Shown here: in pieces, positions 25,700 through 34,022 of the stretch
How the letters are laid out: each line of letters opens with the position of its first letter
Position numbering within the stretch: position 1 is the stretch's first letter
Assembly (NCBI GenBank): GCA_017643585.1
Contig: JAEPND010000009.1
Location: 1-64,000 of the forward strand
Direction: 5' to 3'
Length of the DNA: 64,000 nt
From: Maricaulis sp.
Lineage (GTDB): Bacteria > Pseudomonadota > Alphaproteobacteria > Caulobacterales > Maricaulaceae
Position numbers and translations under genes: made by a program
Notes under the pieces: model-generated
What the model saw: the letters and a program-made list of their open reading frames with translations, nothing else
Database searches by the model: none
Told to the model about the DNA's origin: nothing

Positions 25700-26362
25700 C
25701 TATTCGCGGCGAAGAATACGCTCTGTCAGTAGGTTACCCCACCAGCTCGCCATGAATTCCGACTGCACTGCATCTCGGTCATAGACATTCTCGACCCAGT
25801 CCCAGAATCCGATCGGATTCGATTCGTTATAGAGCCGATAGGTCTCGAAAAAGTGGTCGAGTACACCCGTTTTTCCGGCCTTAACGTGCAGATATTTAAG
25901 GGAGAGGTGGGTGATCGCCTCGTCATAGGGCATTTTCAGGTGGATCAGTCTGAACAGCACCGACATCAGGCCCGCACGGTCTGCCCCTGACTTGCAGTGC
26001 AGGAAGGCCGGGTATTCGATCGATTCGAAGATCTTCTTGGCGCGCTGCATGCGATCGAGATAGGGCGCTTCGCGGGACCCGAACGGCATGTCGATCATCT
26101 CGAGGCCGAGTTCTTCACACGCTTCTTTCTCGAGATCGTAATAGCAAACCCCCGGCTGGGTGCCGCGGATATTGAGGATTGTCTTGAAACCCTGTTCCTT
26201 GAGAAAGGCGAGGCGTTCCGGAGACGGCTGATTGCCGCGCCACATGCCACCACCGACTTCGTGGAAATTGTGGAAGCGCTGGCGCAGGATGCCGTGGTCC
26301 TTCCAGAGATAGTCACTCCAGGCGCGCTTGCGATCCTCCGGATCGTTCAGATCATAACTCAT
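25700..26362 (-). CDS. Cysteine-based (dual-specificity/tyrosine-type) phosphatase
   Basis: A protein of 220 residues from the ATG at 26362 (the frame opens at 26389, which has no ribosome site). The CX5R phosphatase loop is HCKSGADRAG, with Cys123 and Arg129, and the upstream general-acid region is in MPFGSREAP. NQPSPERLAFLKEQGFKTILN is typical of bacterial DSP-like phosphatases. It is divergent from, and about 100 bases away from, the DUF374 acyltransferase gene, so a role on a phospholipid or lipid A phosphate is possible; protein phosphatase activity is equally open. Confidence 0.85.
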   Translation of the reverse strand: MSYDLNDPEDRKRAWSDYLWKDHGILRQRFHNFHEVGGGMWRGNQPSPERLAFLKEQGFKTILNIRGTQPGVCYYDLEKEACEELGLEMIDMPFGSREAPYLDRMQRAKKIFESIEYPAFLHCKSGADRAGLMSVLFRLIHLKMPYDEAITHLSLKYLHVKAGKTGVLDHFFETYRLYNESNPIGFWDWVENVYDRDAVQSEFMASWWGNLLTERILRRE

Positions 26363-26465
26363 AGTGGTTTCATTCTCCCTCAGCGGCATTTAGGCTGCCG
26401 GGCGCGTGCTGGCAACAGCTTGGCGCTCTTGACCTTTGCAGTATTGGGGGCGAGCAAGGGATATC

Positions 26466-27224
26466 ATGTTGAAACGATTGCTTGCTCAGGGATGGCTACA
26501 GGAAATCATCGCGTTTCTTGTCGTCGTCTATATCGAAACCGTCCGGCGTTCCATTCGATGGGAAATTCGCAATAGCGAGTTCATCGACAAGGCCAAGGCC
26601 GAGAATATCCCGATCATCGGTGTGATCTGGCATGGACGCATTCTGATGGCGCTTGAGGGCTGGAACCGCGATCGGGATCGCATGATGGCCGTTGCCTCGC
26701 GTTCGCGCGACGCTGAGTTCGGGGCCAAGCTGGTCAAGTGGTATAATGTGAAACTCGCACGGGGATCATCCTACAATCCCGCCAAGCCGGGCGAGAACAA
26801 GGGCGGCGGCCAGGCCTATCGCGAAGTCCTGCGTCATATTGAAACCGGTGGAAGTGGCGCGCTGACCCCGGACGGCCCGCGCGGTCCGCGCATGCGCTCG
26901 AGCTATGGCGCCGTGCGACTGGCGCGCGATACCGGTGCGCCCATCATCCCGTTCACCTGGTCGACCCGCCGCAAGACCGTCGTGCACAAGTCCTGGGACA
27001 AGCATTGCCTGCCCAGCTATTTCACCAAGGGCGTGATCGTCTGGGGTGACCCCATCTATGTCGCTGCCGAGGCCAGCCAGGACGAGCTGGAGGCCGCGCG
27101 CCTGGAGGTCGAGCAGGTCATGAACCGGATCACGCGTGAGGCGGACGAGGCGGTTGGTGGCGAAATCATCGATCCGGATCCGGCACCGCGCCCCCAGAAG
27201 GGTGCGGATGGCGTGCCCGTATGA
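26466..27224 (+). CDS. DUF374 lysophospholipid/lipid A acyltransferase-like protein
   Basis: 252 residues from the ATG at 26466 (AGGGATA just upstream). The N-terminal hydrophobic helix WLQEIIAFLVVVYIETV anchors it to the inner membrane. IIGVIWHGRILMA (the acyltransferase His in place of HX4D) and LTPDGPRGPRMRSSYGAVRLAR mark the DUF374 family. Alphaproteobacterial members next to waaA and lpxK are presumed to add a secondary acyl chain to lipid A, in some species the very-long-chain or Kdo-linked step. Its stop overlaps the waaA start by 4 bases. Confidence 0.88.
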   Translation: MLKRLLAQGWLQEIIAFLVVVYIETVRRSIRWEIRNSEFIDKAKAENIPIIGVIWHGRILMALEGWNRDRDRMMAVASRSRDAEFGAKLVKWYNVKLARGSSYNPAKPGENKGGGQAYREVLRHIETGGSGALTPDGPRGPRMRSSYGAVRLARDTGAPIIPFTWSTRRKTVVHKSWDKHCLPSYFTKGVIVWGDPIYVAAEASQDELEAARLEVEQVMNRITREADEAVGGEIIDPDPAPRPQKGADGVPV

Positions 27225-28510
27225 GCGGCGCTCCCTCGCTTGGCTGGTACCGGCTCCTGATGCGGGCCCTGACACCCTTCTCCGGATGGGTGCTCGATCG
27301 TCGCGCCCGGGCGGGAAAGGAAGACGCGTCTCGCCGTCATGAACGGCTGGGTCAGCCGGATAGGCGGCGCCCGGAAGGGTGTCTGGTCTGGATGCACGGG
27401 GCGAGCGTTGGCGAAAGTCTTGTGCTGGCGACCCTGGTAGAAGAAATGGCGGGGCAGCGCCCCGATCTGAATTTCCTTGTGACCACAGGCACGGTGACGT
27501 CCGCGAACATGATGGCGGATCGACTTCCCTCGCGCGCCCTGCACCAATATGTCCCTCTGGACACGCCCAAGGCGGTGAAGGGCTTCCTGGATCACTGGTC
27601 GCCTGACCTGGCCGTGTTCGCAGAGTCCGAGCTGTGGCCCAATCTGATATCGGCGACACACGAGCGCGGCACGCCCATGGCACTGGTCAACGCGCGGATG
27701 AACGAAAAGTCGATCCGCAGCTGGCGTCGTCGGCGTGAGGCGGCCCGCTATCTGCTGGGATGTTTCAACTGGATTGGTCCGGCCGATGAGCGGACCCGGT
27801 CCGGTATCTCCGAACTGCTGGGCAACAAACCGCTGGATCTGGTCGGCAATATAAAGCTGGAAGCCAAGCCCATGCCGCCGGACTCGCATGAATTGTCACG
27901 CGTTCGTGTGGCCTTGGGCGGCCGACCGGTCTGGTTGGCGGCCTCGACCCATTCCGGCGAGGAGGGCGTGGCGCTTGCAGCCAATGCCATGCTCAAGACG
28001 CGGCATCCCAATACCTTGCTGATCCTGGCTCCGCGCCACCCGGACCGTGCGGGTGAGATCGAAAAGCTCATGAAGCGCCATGGGCATAGCTGGGCGTGCA
28101 GATCGCTGGACGAGACGCCGGATACGAGTTGTGACGTGTGGCTGGCCGATACGCTGGGTGAAATGGGATTGTGGTATTCCAGCGCATCGGCGTCCTTCAT
28201 CGGCGGTAGCCTGGTGCGCGACATTGGCGGGCATAACCCGATCGAAGCCAGCCAGCTGGGCTCTGCCGTCATTTCCGGGGAGCATGTCGCCAGTTTCCAG
28301 GATGTCTATGACGCCTATCGTGAACACAAGGCGGTGAGCTGGGTGGATGACGCGCTGACGCTGTCCGAGGCGGTCGAGGCCATCTGGGAGATTGCCGGCC
28401 CGACATCCGAGGGCGGAATGGCCGCCGTGCGGCAGTTGTCAGGCGGTGCACTGGCCCTGACCACGCAGAACTTGCTGGACCTGCTGTCTGAAGCGGAGGG
28501 CGAGGCGTGA
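27221..28510 (+). CDS. waaA: 3-deoxy-D-manno-octulosonic acid transferase
   Basis: WaaA (KdtA) transfers Kdo from CMP-Kdo to lipid IVA at the cytoplasmic face of the inner membrane. The 429 residues have the N-terminal GT-B domain with WMHGASVGESLVLATLVEEM and FLVTTGTVTSANMM, the ELWPNLI motif, and the C-terminal LILAPRHPDRAGEIEKL and FIGGSLVRDIGGHNPIEASQLG. It is translationally coupled on both sides (4-base overlaps with DUF374 and lpxK). Confidence 0.96.
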   Translation: MSGAPSLGWYRLLMRALTPFSGWVLDRRARAGKEDASRRHERLGQPDRRRPEGCLVWMHGASVGESLVLATLVEEMAGQRPDLNFLVTTGTVTSANMMADRLPSRALHQYVPLDTPKAVKGFLDHWSPDLAVFAESELWPNLISATHERGTPMALVNARMNEKSIRSWRRRREAARYLLGCFNWIGPADERTRSGISELLGNKPLDLVGNIKLEAKPMPPDSHELSRVRVALGGRPVWLAASTHSGEEGVALAANAMLKTRHPNTLLILAPRHPDRAGEIEKLMKRHGHSWACRSLDETPDTSCDVWLADTLGEMGLWYSSASASFIGGSLVRDIGGHNPIEASQLGSAVISGEHVASFQDVYDAYREHKAVSWVDDALTLSEAVEAIWEIAGPTSEGGMAAVRQLSGGALALTTQNLLDLLSEAEGEA

Positions 28511-29514
28511 AGGAACCGGCATTCTGGCGGACCGATGGCGGGCGTGGATCCGGTGCGTTGGCGCGGGCACTCTTGTCTCCGTTGGGGCGTGTCTATGCCT
28601 GGGCCGTGGCCCGGCGCATTCGCAAGACAGAACCGGTAGATCCGGGTGCGCCGGTCATCTGCGTTGGCAATATTACCCTGGGTGGGACGGGCAAGACCCC
28701 GGTGACCCAGGCCATATTGCGCCGCCTGGAAGAGTTCGACTGTTCACCGGCAGCCCTCAGCCGAGGTTATGGCGGATCGGAATCCGGGCCGCTCGAGGTT
28801 TCGGACCAACACAGCGCCGATCAGGTCGGCGACGAGCCCAGCCTGCTGGCCCGCAATGCCCGTGTATGGATTTCGCGCGACCGGGTCGAGGGTGCGCACG
28901 CCGCCGTGGAGGCCGGCGCCGATGTCATCGTGATGGATGACGGACATCAAAATCCGAGCTTGCTCAAAACGCTTTCCATCGTGGTGATCGACAGTGTTGC
29001 CGGATGGGGTGCCGATCTCGTTTTTCCGGCGGGGCCGCTGCGCGAGCCGGTCGCGGTCGGGCTGGCCCGTGCAGATGCGGTCATCGTGATGACCCCCGAC
29101 GCGGACGCCGTGCCCAATTATGCGCGCCTGAAACTGGCCGAGCTGGAAATCCCCGTCCTGCAAGCCTGGCTGGAGCCAAAGGAAGCACCGCCGAACGGTC
29201 CCTTGCTGGCCTTCGCCGGTATTGGGCGGCCGCAGAAATTCTTTGATGCCCTGGAAGCGGCGGGCGGTGAGCTGACGGACGGGATCGAGTTCGCGGACCA
29301 TCATCCCTATACCCAGCGTGATCTGGATCATCTGTATGAACACGCCCGGAGCTATGACGCACAACTGATCACGACCGAAAAGGACTGGGTGCGATTGCCG
29401 GCCGAGGCGCGCGCCCTCATCAAGGCCTGGCCGGTTGAGGCGCGCTTTGCCAATCCCGCCGCTCTCGATGCCCTGTTGCTGGATGTTGTGGACGCCAGGG
29501 GTTCGGCCCGCTAA
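28507..29514 (+). CDS. lpxK: Tetraacyldisaccharide 4'-kinase
   Basis: LpxK phosphorylates the 4' position of the lipid A disaccharide at the inner membrane. The P-loop ICVGNITLGGTGKTPV lies at residues 51-66, SRGYGG follows, and the DDGHQN motif (about 141-146) supplies the catalytic Asp and neighbouring His. Translation starts at GTG, overlapping the waaA stop by 4 bases. Length (335) is standard. Confidence 0.96.
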   Translation: MKEPAFWRTDGGRGSGALARALLSPLGRVYAWAVARRIRKTEPVDPGAPVICVGNITLGGTGKTPVTQAILRRLEEFDCSPAALSRGYGGSESGPLEVSDQHSADQVGDEPSLLARNARVWISRDRVEGAHAAVEAGADVIVMDDGHQNPSLLKTLSIVVIDSVAGWGADLVFPAGPLREPVAVGLARADAVIVMTPDADAVPNYARLKLAELEIPVLQAWLEPKEAPPNGPLLAFAGIGRPQKFFDALEAAGGELTDGIEFADHHPYTQRDLDHLYEHARSYDAQLITTEKDWVRLPAEARALIKAWPVEARFANPAALDALLLDVVDARGSAR

Positions 29515-29523
29515 ATCCTGTTC

Positions 29524-30456
29524 ATGAGTGAAACTATCCCTCAGCCTTCCGTGATGACGCGTATCGGCTGGCGCCTCGAGGCGCTGGCCTGGGACACCTA
29601 TCTGGCCTGGTACAAGGCCAAGGGCATTGACCGGGCATCGGATGCCGCTGGTGAACTGCTGCAGCGTATCGGCCCGATGACGCCGGTACACAATGTGGCT
29701 CGCATCAACATGCAGCGCTGTTTTCCCGAAGCCGAGCCGATGGAAATCGAACGGCTGTTGCGGGGCATGTGGGATAATTTCGGCCGTCTGGGCGGTGAGA
29801 TGCCACATCTGGGCGTGTTCGCCGGCGATGAGTTCAACGAACGAGTTGATTTTGTCGGGCGGGAGAAGCTGGAAAAGGCCCGCGATGAAGGCCGGCCGCT
29901 GGTCATCATCTCGATGCATCACTCCAACTGGGAAATCGCCGGCGCAGCGATCAGCCAGACCGGCCTGCCGTGTCACATCACCTATCGCGCGGCGAACAAT
30001 CCGCTGATCGACAAGCGCATTTCCGCGACCCGCAAGGACTATGGTGTGAAAACACTGACGGCCAAGGGCGGGGACGGGGCCAAGGCGTTGATGAATGCGC
30101 TCAAGCGCGGTGAGTCCGTGGCGCTGATGAACGATCAGAAGATGAATGATGGCGTCGAGGCGCCCTTCTTCGGGCACCCGTCCATGACGGCGCCGGGGCC
30201 CACGCGGCTGGCGATGCGATACAACGCTCCGCTGACACCGATATCGGTGCGTCGTACCGGCGGTGCGCGTTTCCGGGTCGAGGTCCATGATCCGATCGAA
30301 TTGTCCGACAATCCCGACAAGGCAGAGGCGATTGTCGAGACGGTCGGGCGCATCAATCAATGGGTCGAGGCCGAGGTTCGCAAGGCCCCGGAGCAATGGT
30401 TCTGGGTGCACCGCCGCTGGGCCAAGCCGGTCTACAAACAGGCACGCGAGGCCTGA
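29524..30456 (+). CDS. Lipid A biosynthesis acyltransferase, LpxL/HtrB-like
   Basis: A 310-residue member of the lysophospholipid acyltransferase superfamily that adds a secondary fatty acid to Kdo2-lipid IVA. The catalytic HX4E motif is in ISMHHSNWEIAG (about 134-143), followed by MNDQKMNDGVEAPFFG (family DQ...G...PFFG) and FWVHRRWA near the end. It follows lpxK by 9 bases and closes the lipid A operon. Whether it is the first (LpxL) or second (LpxM) acyltransferase cannot be decided. Confidence 0.92.
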   Translation: MSETIPQPSVMTRIGWRLEALAWDTYLAWYKAKGIDRASDAAGELLQRIGPMTPVHNVARINMQRCFPEAEPMEIERLLRGMWDNFGRLGGEMPHLGVFAGDEFNERVDFVGREKLEKARDEGRPLVIISMHHSNWEIAGAAISQTGLPCHITYRAANNPLIDKRISATRKDYGVKTLTAKGGDGAKALMNALKRGESVALMNDQKMNDGVEAPFFGHPSMTAPGPTRLAMRYNAPLTPISVRRTGGARFRVEVHDPIELSDNPDKAEAIVETVGRINQWVEAEVRKAPEQWFWVHRRWAKPVYKQAREA

Positions 30457-30502
30457 TCTCTCGGGCCCTGTCGGGGCCCAATCACCCCTTGTCAGCGTGC
30501 CG

Positions 30503-30520
30503 GCGTGATCGAGATCACGC
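30503..30520. promoter_or_regulatory. CRP/FNR-like palindrome
   Basis: GCGTGATC-GA-GATCACGC is a perfect inverted repeat containing the GTGA-N6-TCAC core of CRP-type sites. It lies 77 bases before the LysM gene start, in the gap after the lpxL-like gene, and could control the LysM gene. Confidence 0.55.
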
Positions 30521-30596
30521 GCCGAAACCGTGTGGAATGATAGACCTCTTGGGCCGGGCGTGTCCGGCACGCTCCGTCCAGCAAGGGAGGTCTTCG

Positions 30597-31238
30597 ATGT
30601 TGGTCATGTATTCCATCCGCCCGGGAGACAGTCTCAGCCGGATCGCCGGGTTTCACGGGATTTCGCTCAAACTCCTGCTGGCGCTCAATCCGCAGATCGA
30701 CAACCCCAATCTCATTCATCCGGGGCAGGTCATCCTGGTGCCCGAACACTCGACTTCACCCGCCGCCGAACTGGCGGAGGAAAGCAATCCGGCCGACGAG
30801 CCGGTCTGGCTGAAGATCGCCCGTCGTGAGGAGGGGGTCGCCGAGATCAAGGGCGACCAGCACAATCACCGCGTCCTGGAATATCTCGCCACCTGTACCA
30901 AGACCGACCCGGACCTGCGCACCCGGGACGAAACCGCCTGGTGTTCGGCCTTTGCCTGCTGGGTGATGGAAGAGGCTGGCTTTGAAAGCCCACGCACGGC
31001 CTGGGCGCGGACCTGGTTCGACGCCAGATGGGGCCGGGAGGAACCGATCGACAATCCGCGCCTCGGCGCCATCGCCGTCTTCCGACGCGGTACCGGCGGC
31101 CATGTGGGCTTCTTCCTGGAGGACCTGGGCAACAAGGTCGCCATTCTCGGCGGCAACCAGGCCAACAAGGTCAAGGTCAGCCACTATCCCAAATCCAGCG
31201 AACACTACGACCTGCTCGGCTATCGCTGGCCGGAATGA
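30597..31238 (+). CDS. LysM protein with C-terminal TIGR02594/CHAP-like domain
   Basis: A 213-residue protein from the ATG at 30597 (AAGGGAGG 6 bases upstream). A LysM peptidoglycan-binding module occupies about residues 4-47 (YSIRPGDSLSRIAGFHGISL to HPGQVILVPE). The C-terminal part has WCSAFACWVMEEAGFESP and GHVGFFLE, the Cys and His context of the TIGR02594/CHAP-NlpC superfamily, so Cys and His could form a peptidase or amidase site. There is no signal peptide, unusual for a wall-acting protein; it may leave by another route or act on lysis. A CRP-like palindrome sits upstream. Confidence 0.85.
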   Translation: MLVMYSIRPGDSLSRIAGFHGISLKLLLALNPQIDNPNLIHPGQVILVPEHSTSPAAELAEESNPADEPVWLKIARREEGVAEIKGDQHNHRVLEYLATCTKTDPDLRTRDETAWCSAFACWVMEEAGFESPRTAWARTWFDARWGREEPIDNPRLGAIAVFRRGTGGHVGFFLEDLGNKVAILGGNQANKVKVSHYPKSSEHYDLLGYRWPE

Positions 31239-31663
31239 TGGGGTGTTGGGGGGCGCGCGATGAGGGCGATCTGGTATTCCTCCTTTCCCTTGATGGGCTG
31301 AGGCGCCCGAGAACATGCCGGGGGCATGTTCGAAGTGCCGAAGGTCCCTCCGAAGCCTTGGCGAAGGAGAGGGATAGGGTGCGGCCCGAAGGGCCCACTT
31401 TCAGCCGCGCCTCACGGCGCGCACCCACTCCGCCATTGCTCCGCACCCCCAGCCCAACAAGGGCAAGGATGAGCTTGCCAGCCCGACAAACCTCCGTCAT
31501 CACCCGGCTTGTCCGGGTGACCTCAGCTCGCCTGTCGACAGGATAGTCGAGGTCCCCCGGATGTCCGCTCCGCGGCCACCGTGGGATGACGAGGAAAGTG
31601 ATTGCTCTTTGACAATGTTGCCGGCTTAAAGAGGCAGTGATTTACGAAAATCAGGAGTGGGAC
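31239..31663. repeat. Repeat-rich intergenic region
   Basis: About 425 bases without a convincing gene. It holds several small palindromes: 9-base arms starting GAACATGCC (31311-31331), CGCGCC-TCAC-GGCGCG, GGCCC-GAA-GGGCC, and at 31496-31590 a unit that opens GTCATC and closes GGATGAC, with an internal TCACCCGG-CTTGT-CCGGGTGA stem. This composition is typical of dispersed intergenic repeats in alphaproteobacterial genomes. The 108-codon minus-strand frame here looks like an accident of composition. Confidence 0.6.
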
Positions 31664-32029
31664 ATGGGAATTTTCGGCGCTTCGGCAGGGCATTTTCGAG
31701 CGCAGATCGAGATATCTCCCTGCGGTCCGGAGACACGAGAGCGCCCGGCCTACAACGGAATCCGATGGAGCTTCGTATTCGCCGAAGAGTGGGATGAGGA
31801 TCCGGAGCGAACCACGCATTCGGAGATCTGGCCAGAATTTCTGGCTGACGATCAATCGCCCGTGCCCGTGGATGTCCCTCTCGAGGGAGTAAACGATGCG
31901 CGCATGCACATCGTTTTTACCGATCGCGTAGACTACTACATGAAACGCATCCAGATCGGGCAGCGATTCTATTGCATGGAAGGTGCGCGCAAAGTGGCAG
32001 CCGGAATTGTCACTGCTATGGAAGCGTAA
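31664..32029 (+). CDS. Hypothetical protein
   Basis: 121 residues from the ATG at 31664, with GGAG 7 bases upstream; the frame opens at a GTG at 31637. The protein is soluble and acidic, with several Trp and Phe residues ([15 protein letters not shown]) and no recognisable domain. It overlaps the convergent ubiD gene by 14 bases. Codon use is less GC-biased than in ubiD. No function is suggested. Confidence 0.6.
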   Translation: MGIFGASAGHFRAQIEISPCGPETRERPAYNGIRWSFVFAEEWDEDPERTTHSEIWPEFLADDQSPVPVDVPLEGVNDARMHIVFTDRVDYYMKRIQIGQRFYCMEGARKVAAGIVTAMEA

Positions 32030-33530
32030 TCCCCAACGCCCCCCAGATCTCATCGACTCGCGCTTTGGTCGCGTCGTCCATGTCCAGCTTTTCACCCCAT
32101 TCGCGCTGGGTTTCATTGCCGATCTTGTTGGTGGCGTCCAGGCCGATCTTGGAGCCGAGGCCCGAGACGGGTGAGGCGAAGTCGAGATAGTCGATGGGCG
32201 TGTTTTCGACGGTGACGATATCACGCGCCGGGTCCATGCGGGTCGAGACGGCCCACATCACGTCCTTCCAGTCGCGCGCATCGATGTCTTCATCCACTAC
32301 GATGATCCACTTGGTGTACATGAACTGGCGCAGGAAGGACCAGGCGCCCATCATCACGCGCTTGGCGTGGCCGGCATAGGCCTTCTTCATCGAGATGACG
32401 GCGATGCGGTAGGAACAGCCTTCCGGCGGCAGCCAGAAATCAAGGATCTCCGGGAATTGCTGCTGCAACAGCGGGATGAAGACCTCGTTCAGGGCCTCGC
32501 CGAGAATGGCCGGCTCGTCCGGCGGCCGGCCGGTATAGGTGGTCAGATAGATCGGGTCCTTGCGCATGGTGATGGCGCTGACCTTGAAGACCGGGAAATG
32601 CTCCACCGAATTGTAGTAGCCCGTGTGATCGCCATAGGGGCCTTCCGGGCCGTACTCGTCGAGCATGACATGGCCTTCCAGCACGATCTCCGCTTCGGCG
32701 GGGACTTTCAGCGGCACCGTCTTGCAATCGACCAGCTCGGCCTTCTTGCCGCGAAGAATGCCGGCGAACTGGTATTCCGACAGCGTATCCGGGACCGGCG
32801 TGACAGCCGCCAGGATCGTACCCGGGTCGGCGCCCAGCACGACGGCCGCCGGGAGCGGCTCAGGTTTCTTGTCCTTCCAGCGCTGATAGTGCTGGGCACC
32901 ACCGCGATGTTTCAGCCAGCGCATCAGCGTCTTGTCCTTGCCCAGCTTCTGCATGCGATAGATGCCGAGATTATAGTCGTCCTGGCGGTCGCCCTTCACA
33001 TTGGGGCCCTGGGTGACCACCAGCGGCCAGGTGATCAACGGGGCGGGCTCGCCCGGCCAGCAGGTCTGGATGGGCAGGCGGTCAAGATCAATCTCATCGC
33101 CGGTCAGCACCACGTCCTGGCAGGGCGCCCTGGAGACGTTCTTCGGGCGCATGGACATGACCGTCTTGGCCAGCGGCAGCATCTCCATCGCGTCCTTTAC
33201 ACCGCGCGGAGGCTCGGGCTGACGCAGGAAGGCCAGCAGCTCGCCGACCTCACGCAATTCCTCGCCCGTGGTCCGGCTTTCACCGCCCAGCGTGACGGCC
33301 TGGGCGACACGCTTCACCGTACCGAACAGGTTGACGAGACAGGGCATCTCGCTCTTTTCGCCCTTCTCGTTGACGACATTCTCGAACAACAGGGCCGGGC
33401 CCCCGGCGTGCAGGGTCCGCTTGTGGATCTCGGTCATCTCCTTGTCGGTGGAGACAGGGTGAGTGATGCGCACGAGATCGCCTTCGGCTTCCAGCATGTC
33501 GATGAATTCGCGCAGGGATTTGTACGCCAT
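32016..33530 (-). CDS. ubiD: UbiD-family decarboxylase (3-octaprenyl-4-hydroxybenzoate carboxy-lyase)
   Basis: A prenylated-FMN-dependent decarboxylase for ubiquinone synthesis. I start at the ATG at 33530 (GGAG upstream; [22 protein letters not shown] is the family opening), giving 504 residues. The mid-protein [16 protein letters not shown] and [21 protein letters not shown] match UbiD, which supplies the Glu-Arg-Glu catalytic residues. The ubiX flavin prenyltransferase is not in the window; ubiA is 8 kb away at 40972-41898. Confidence 0.95.
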   Translation of the reverse strand: MAYKSLREFIDMLEAEGDLVRITHPVSTDKEMTEIHKRTLHAGGPALLFENVVNEKGEKSEMPCLVNLFGTVKRVAQAVTLGGESRTTGEELREVGELLAFLRQPEPPRGVKDAMEMLPLAKTVMSMRPKNVSRAPCQDVVLTGDEIDLDRLPIQTCWPGEPAPLITWPLVVTQGPNVKGDRQDDYNLGIYRMQKLGKDKTLMRWLKHRGGAQHYQRWKDKKPEPLPAAVVLGADPGTILAAVTPVPDTLSEYQFAGILRGKKAELVDCKTVPLKVPAEAEIVLEGHVMLDEYGPEGPYGDHTGYYNSVEHFPVFKVSAITMRKDPIYLTTYTGRPPDEPAILGEALNEVFIPLLQQQFPEILDFWLPPEGCSYRIAVISMKKAYAGHAKRVMMGAWSFLRQFMYTKWIIVVDEDIDARDWKDVMWAVSTRMDPARDIVTVENTPIDYLDFASPVSGLGSKIGLDATNKIGNETQREWGEKLDMDDATKARVDEIWGALGITLP

Positions 33531-33723
33531 GGGGGCTCCACTCTGGTTTCCAGCGGAACCTAGGCTGATCGGCCTGTCCCGCCAAGTCCGGTGCGGCAAG
33601 GTGAGGCAGTCCAAGATGACGCCGATTTAAGCCCGCCCGTCCTGTTGATCGGCTAGGCTGCTCTGGGTCTGGACCCGGCCTCACGCCGGATCTCGCTGGG
33701 GGCGGGATAAGGAGTGTGGTGCA

Positions 33724-33801
33724 GTGAACATGTTCGGGTGTGTCAATTGGCGGCGGGTGGATGCGTGGCTGTGCCACCTCTTCCGCGAGCTCCGTTTCTG
33801 A
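33724..33801 (+). CDS. Possible 25-residue small protein or leader peptide
   Basis: GTG at 33724 (or ATG at 33730, same frame) with AAGGAG 9 bases upstream of the GTG. The product is short, rich in Trp, Cys, Arg and Phe, and has no known family. It lies about 220 bases upstream of the BLUF gene. Only the ribosome site supports it. Confidence 0.25.
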   Translation: MNMFGCVNWRRVDAWLCHLFRELRF

Positions 33802-33888
33802 GCCGTTTGGGATCATATCATATGAGCCTGCACGGCCGGGCGGGCGCAGGTGATCCAGATCGTGAAGCCAGGCAGAGAAATCCGGCTT

Positions 33889-33910
33889 TTGAGCTCAATT
33901 TGAGTCAAAT
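33889..33910. promoter_or_regulatory. Twin palindromes, probable operator
   Basis: TTGAGCTCAA (33889-33898, perfect) is followed by ATTTGAGTCAAAT (33898-33910, perfect around one central base). The two TTGAG/CTCAA-type cores are about one helical turn apart, as expected for side-by-side dimers. They lie about 115 bases before the BLUF gene. Confidence 0.5.
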
Positions 33911-34022
33911 GTTCCAGTTATTTAAGCCAAATTCTCCGCGAATTGTTGAGGCGTTGTTCAAACCTGGCGCCTAGGTATGCGCTCATCGATGAGAACACTC
34001 GATCAGGAAGCGGGACGGCAGC

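Larger units (their letters stand above)
33531..34022. other. Long intergenic region between ubiD and BLUF gene
   Basis: Nearly 500 bases separating two divergent genes. It contains a 25-codon frame with a strong AAGGAG (33724-33801) and two neighbouring palindromes at 33889-33910. A frame from an ATG at 33822 to 33974 (50 codons) has no ribosome site and is not called as a gene. Confidence 0.6.

Noticed and set aside
30468-30485. GGGCCC-TGTCG-GGGCCC as terminator of the lipid A operon
   Set aside because: The hairpin can form but no T run follows.
28744-30570. 608-codon open frame on the minus strand
   Set aside because: It lies antisense to lpxK and the lpxL-like gene, whose protein motifs are unmistakable; it is a GC-rich shadow frame.
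31311-31331. GAACATGCC palindrome as a LexA site
   Set aside because: Alphaproteobacterial LexA binds a direct repeat GTTC-N7-GTTC; this is an inverted repeat inside a repeat-rich spacer.
33822-33974. 50-codon frame in the ubiD-BLUF spacer
   Set aside because: No ribosome site, no hydrophobic or domain pattern, and it runs through the twin palindromes.
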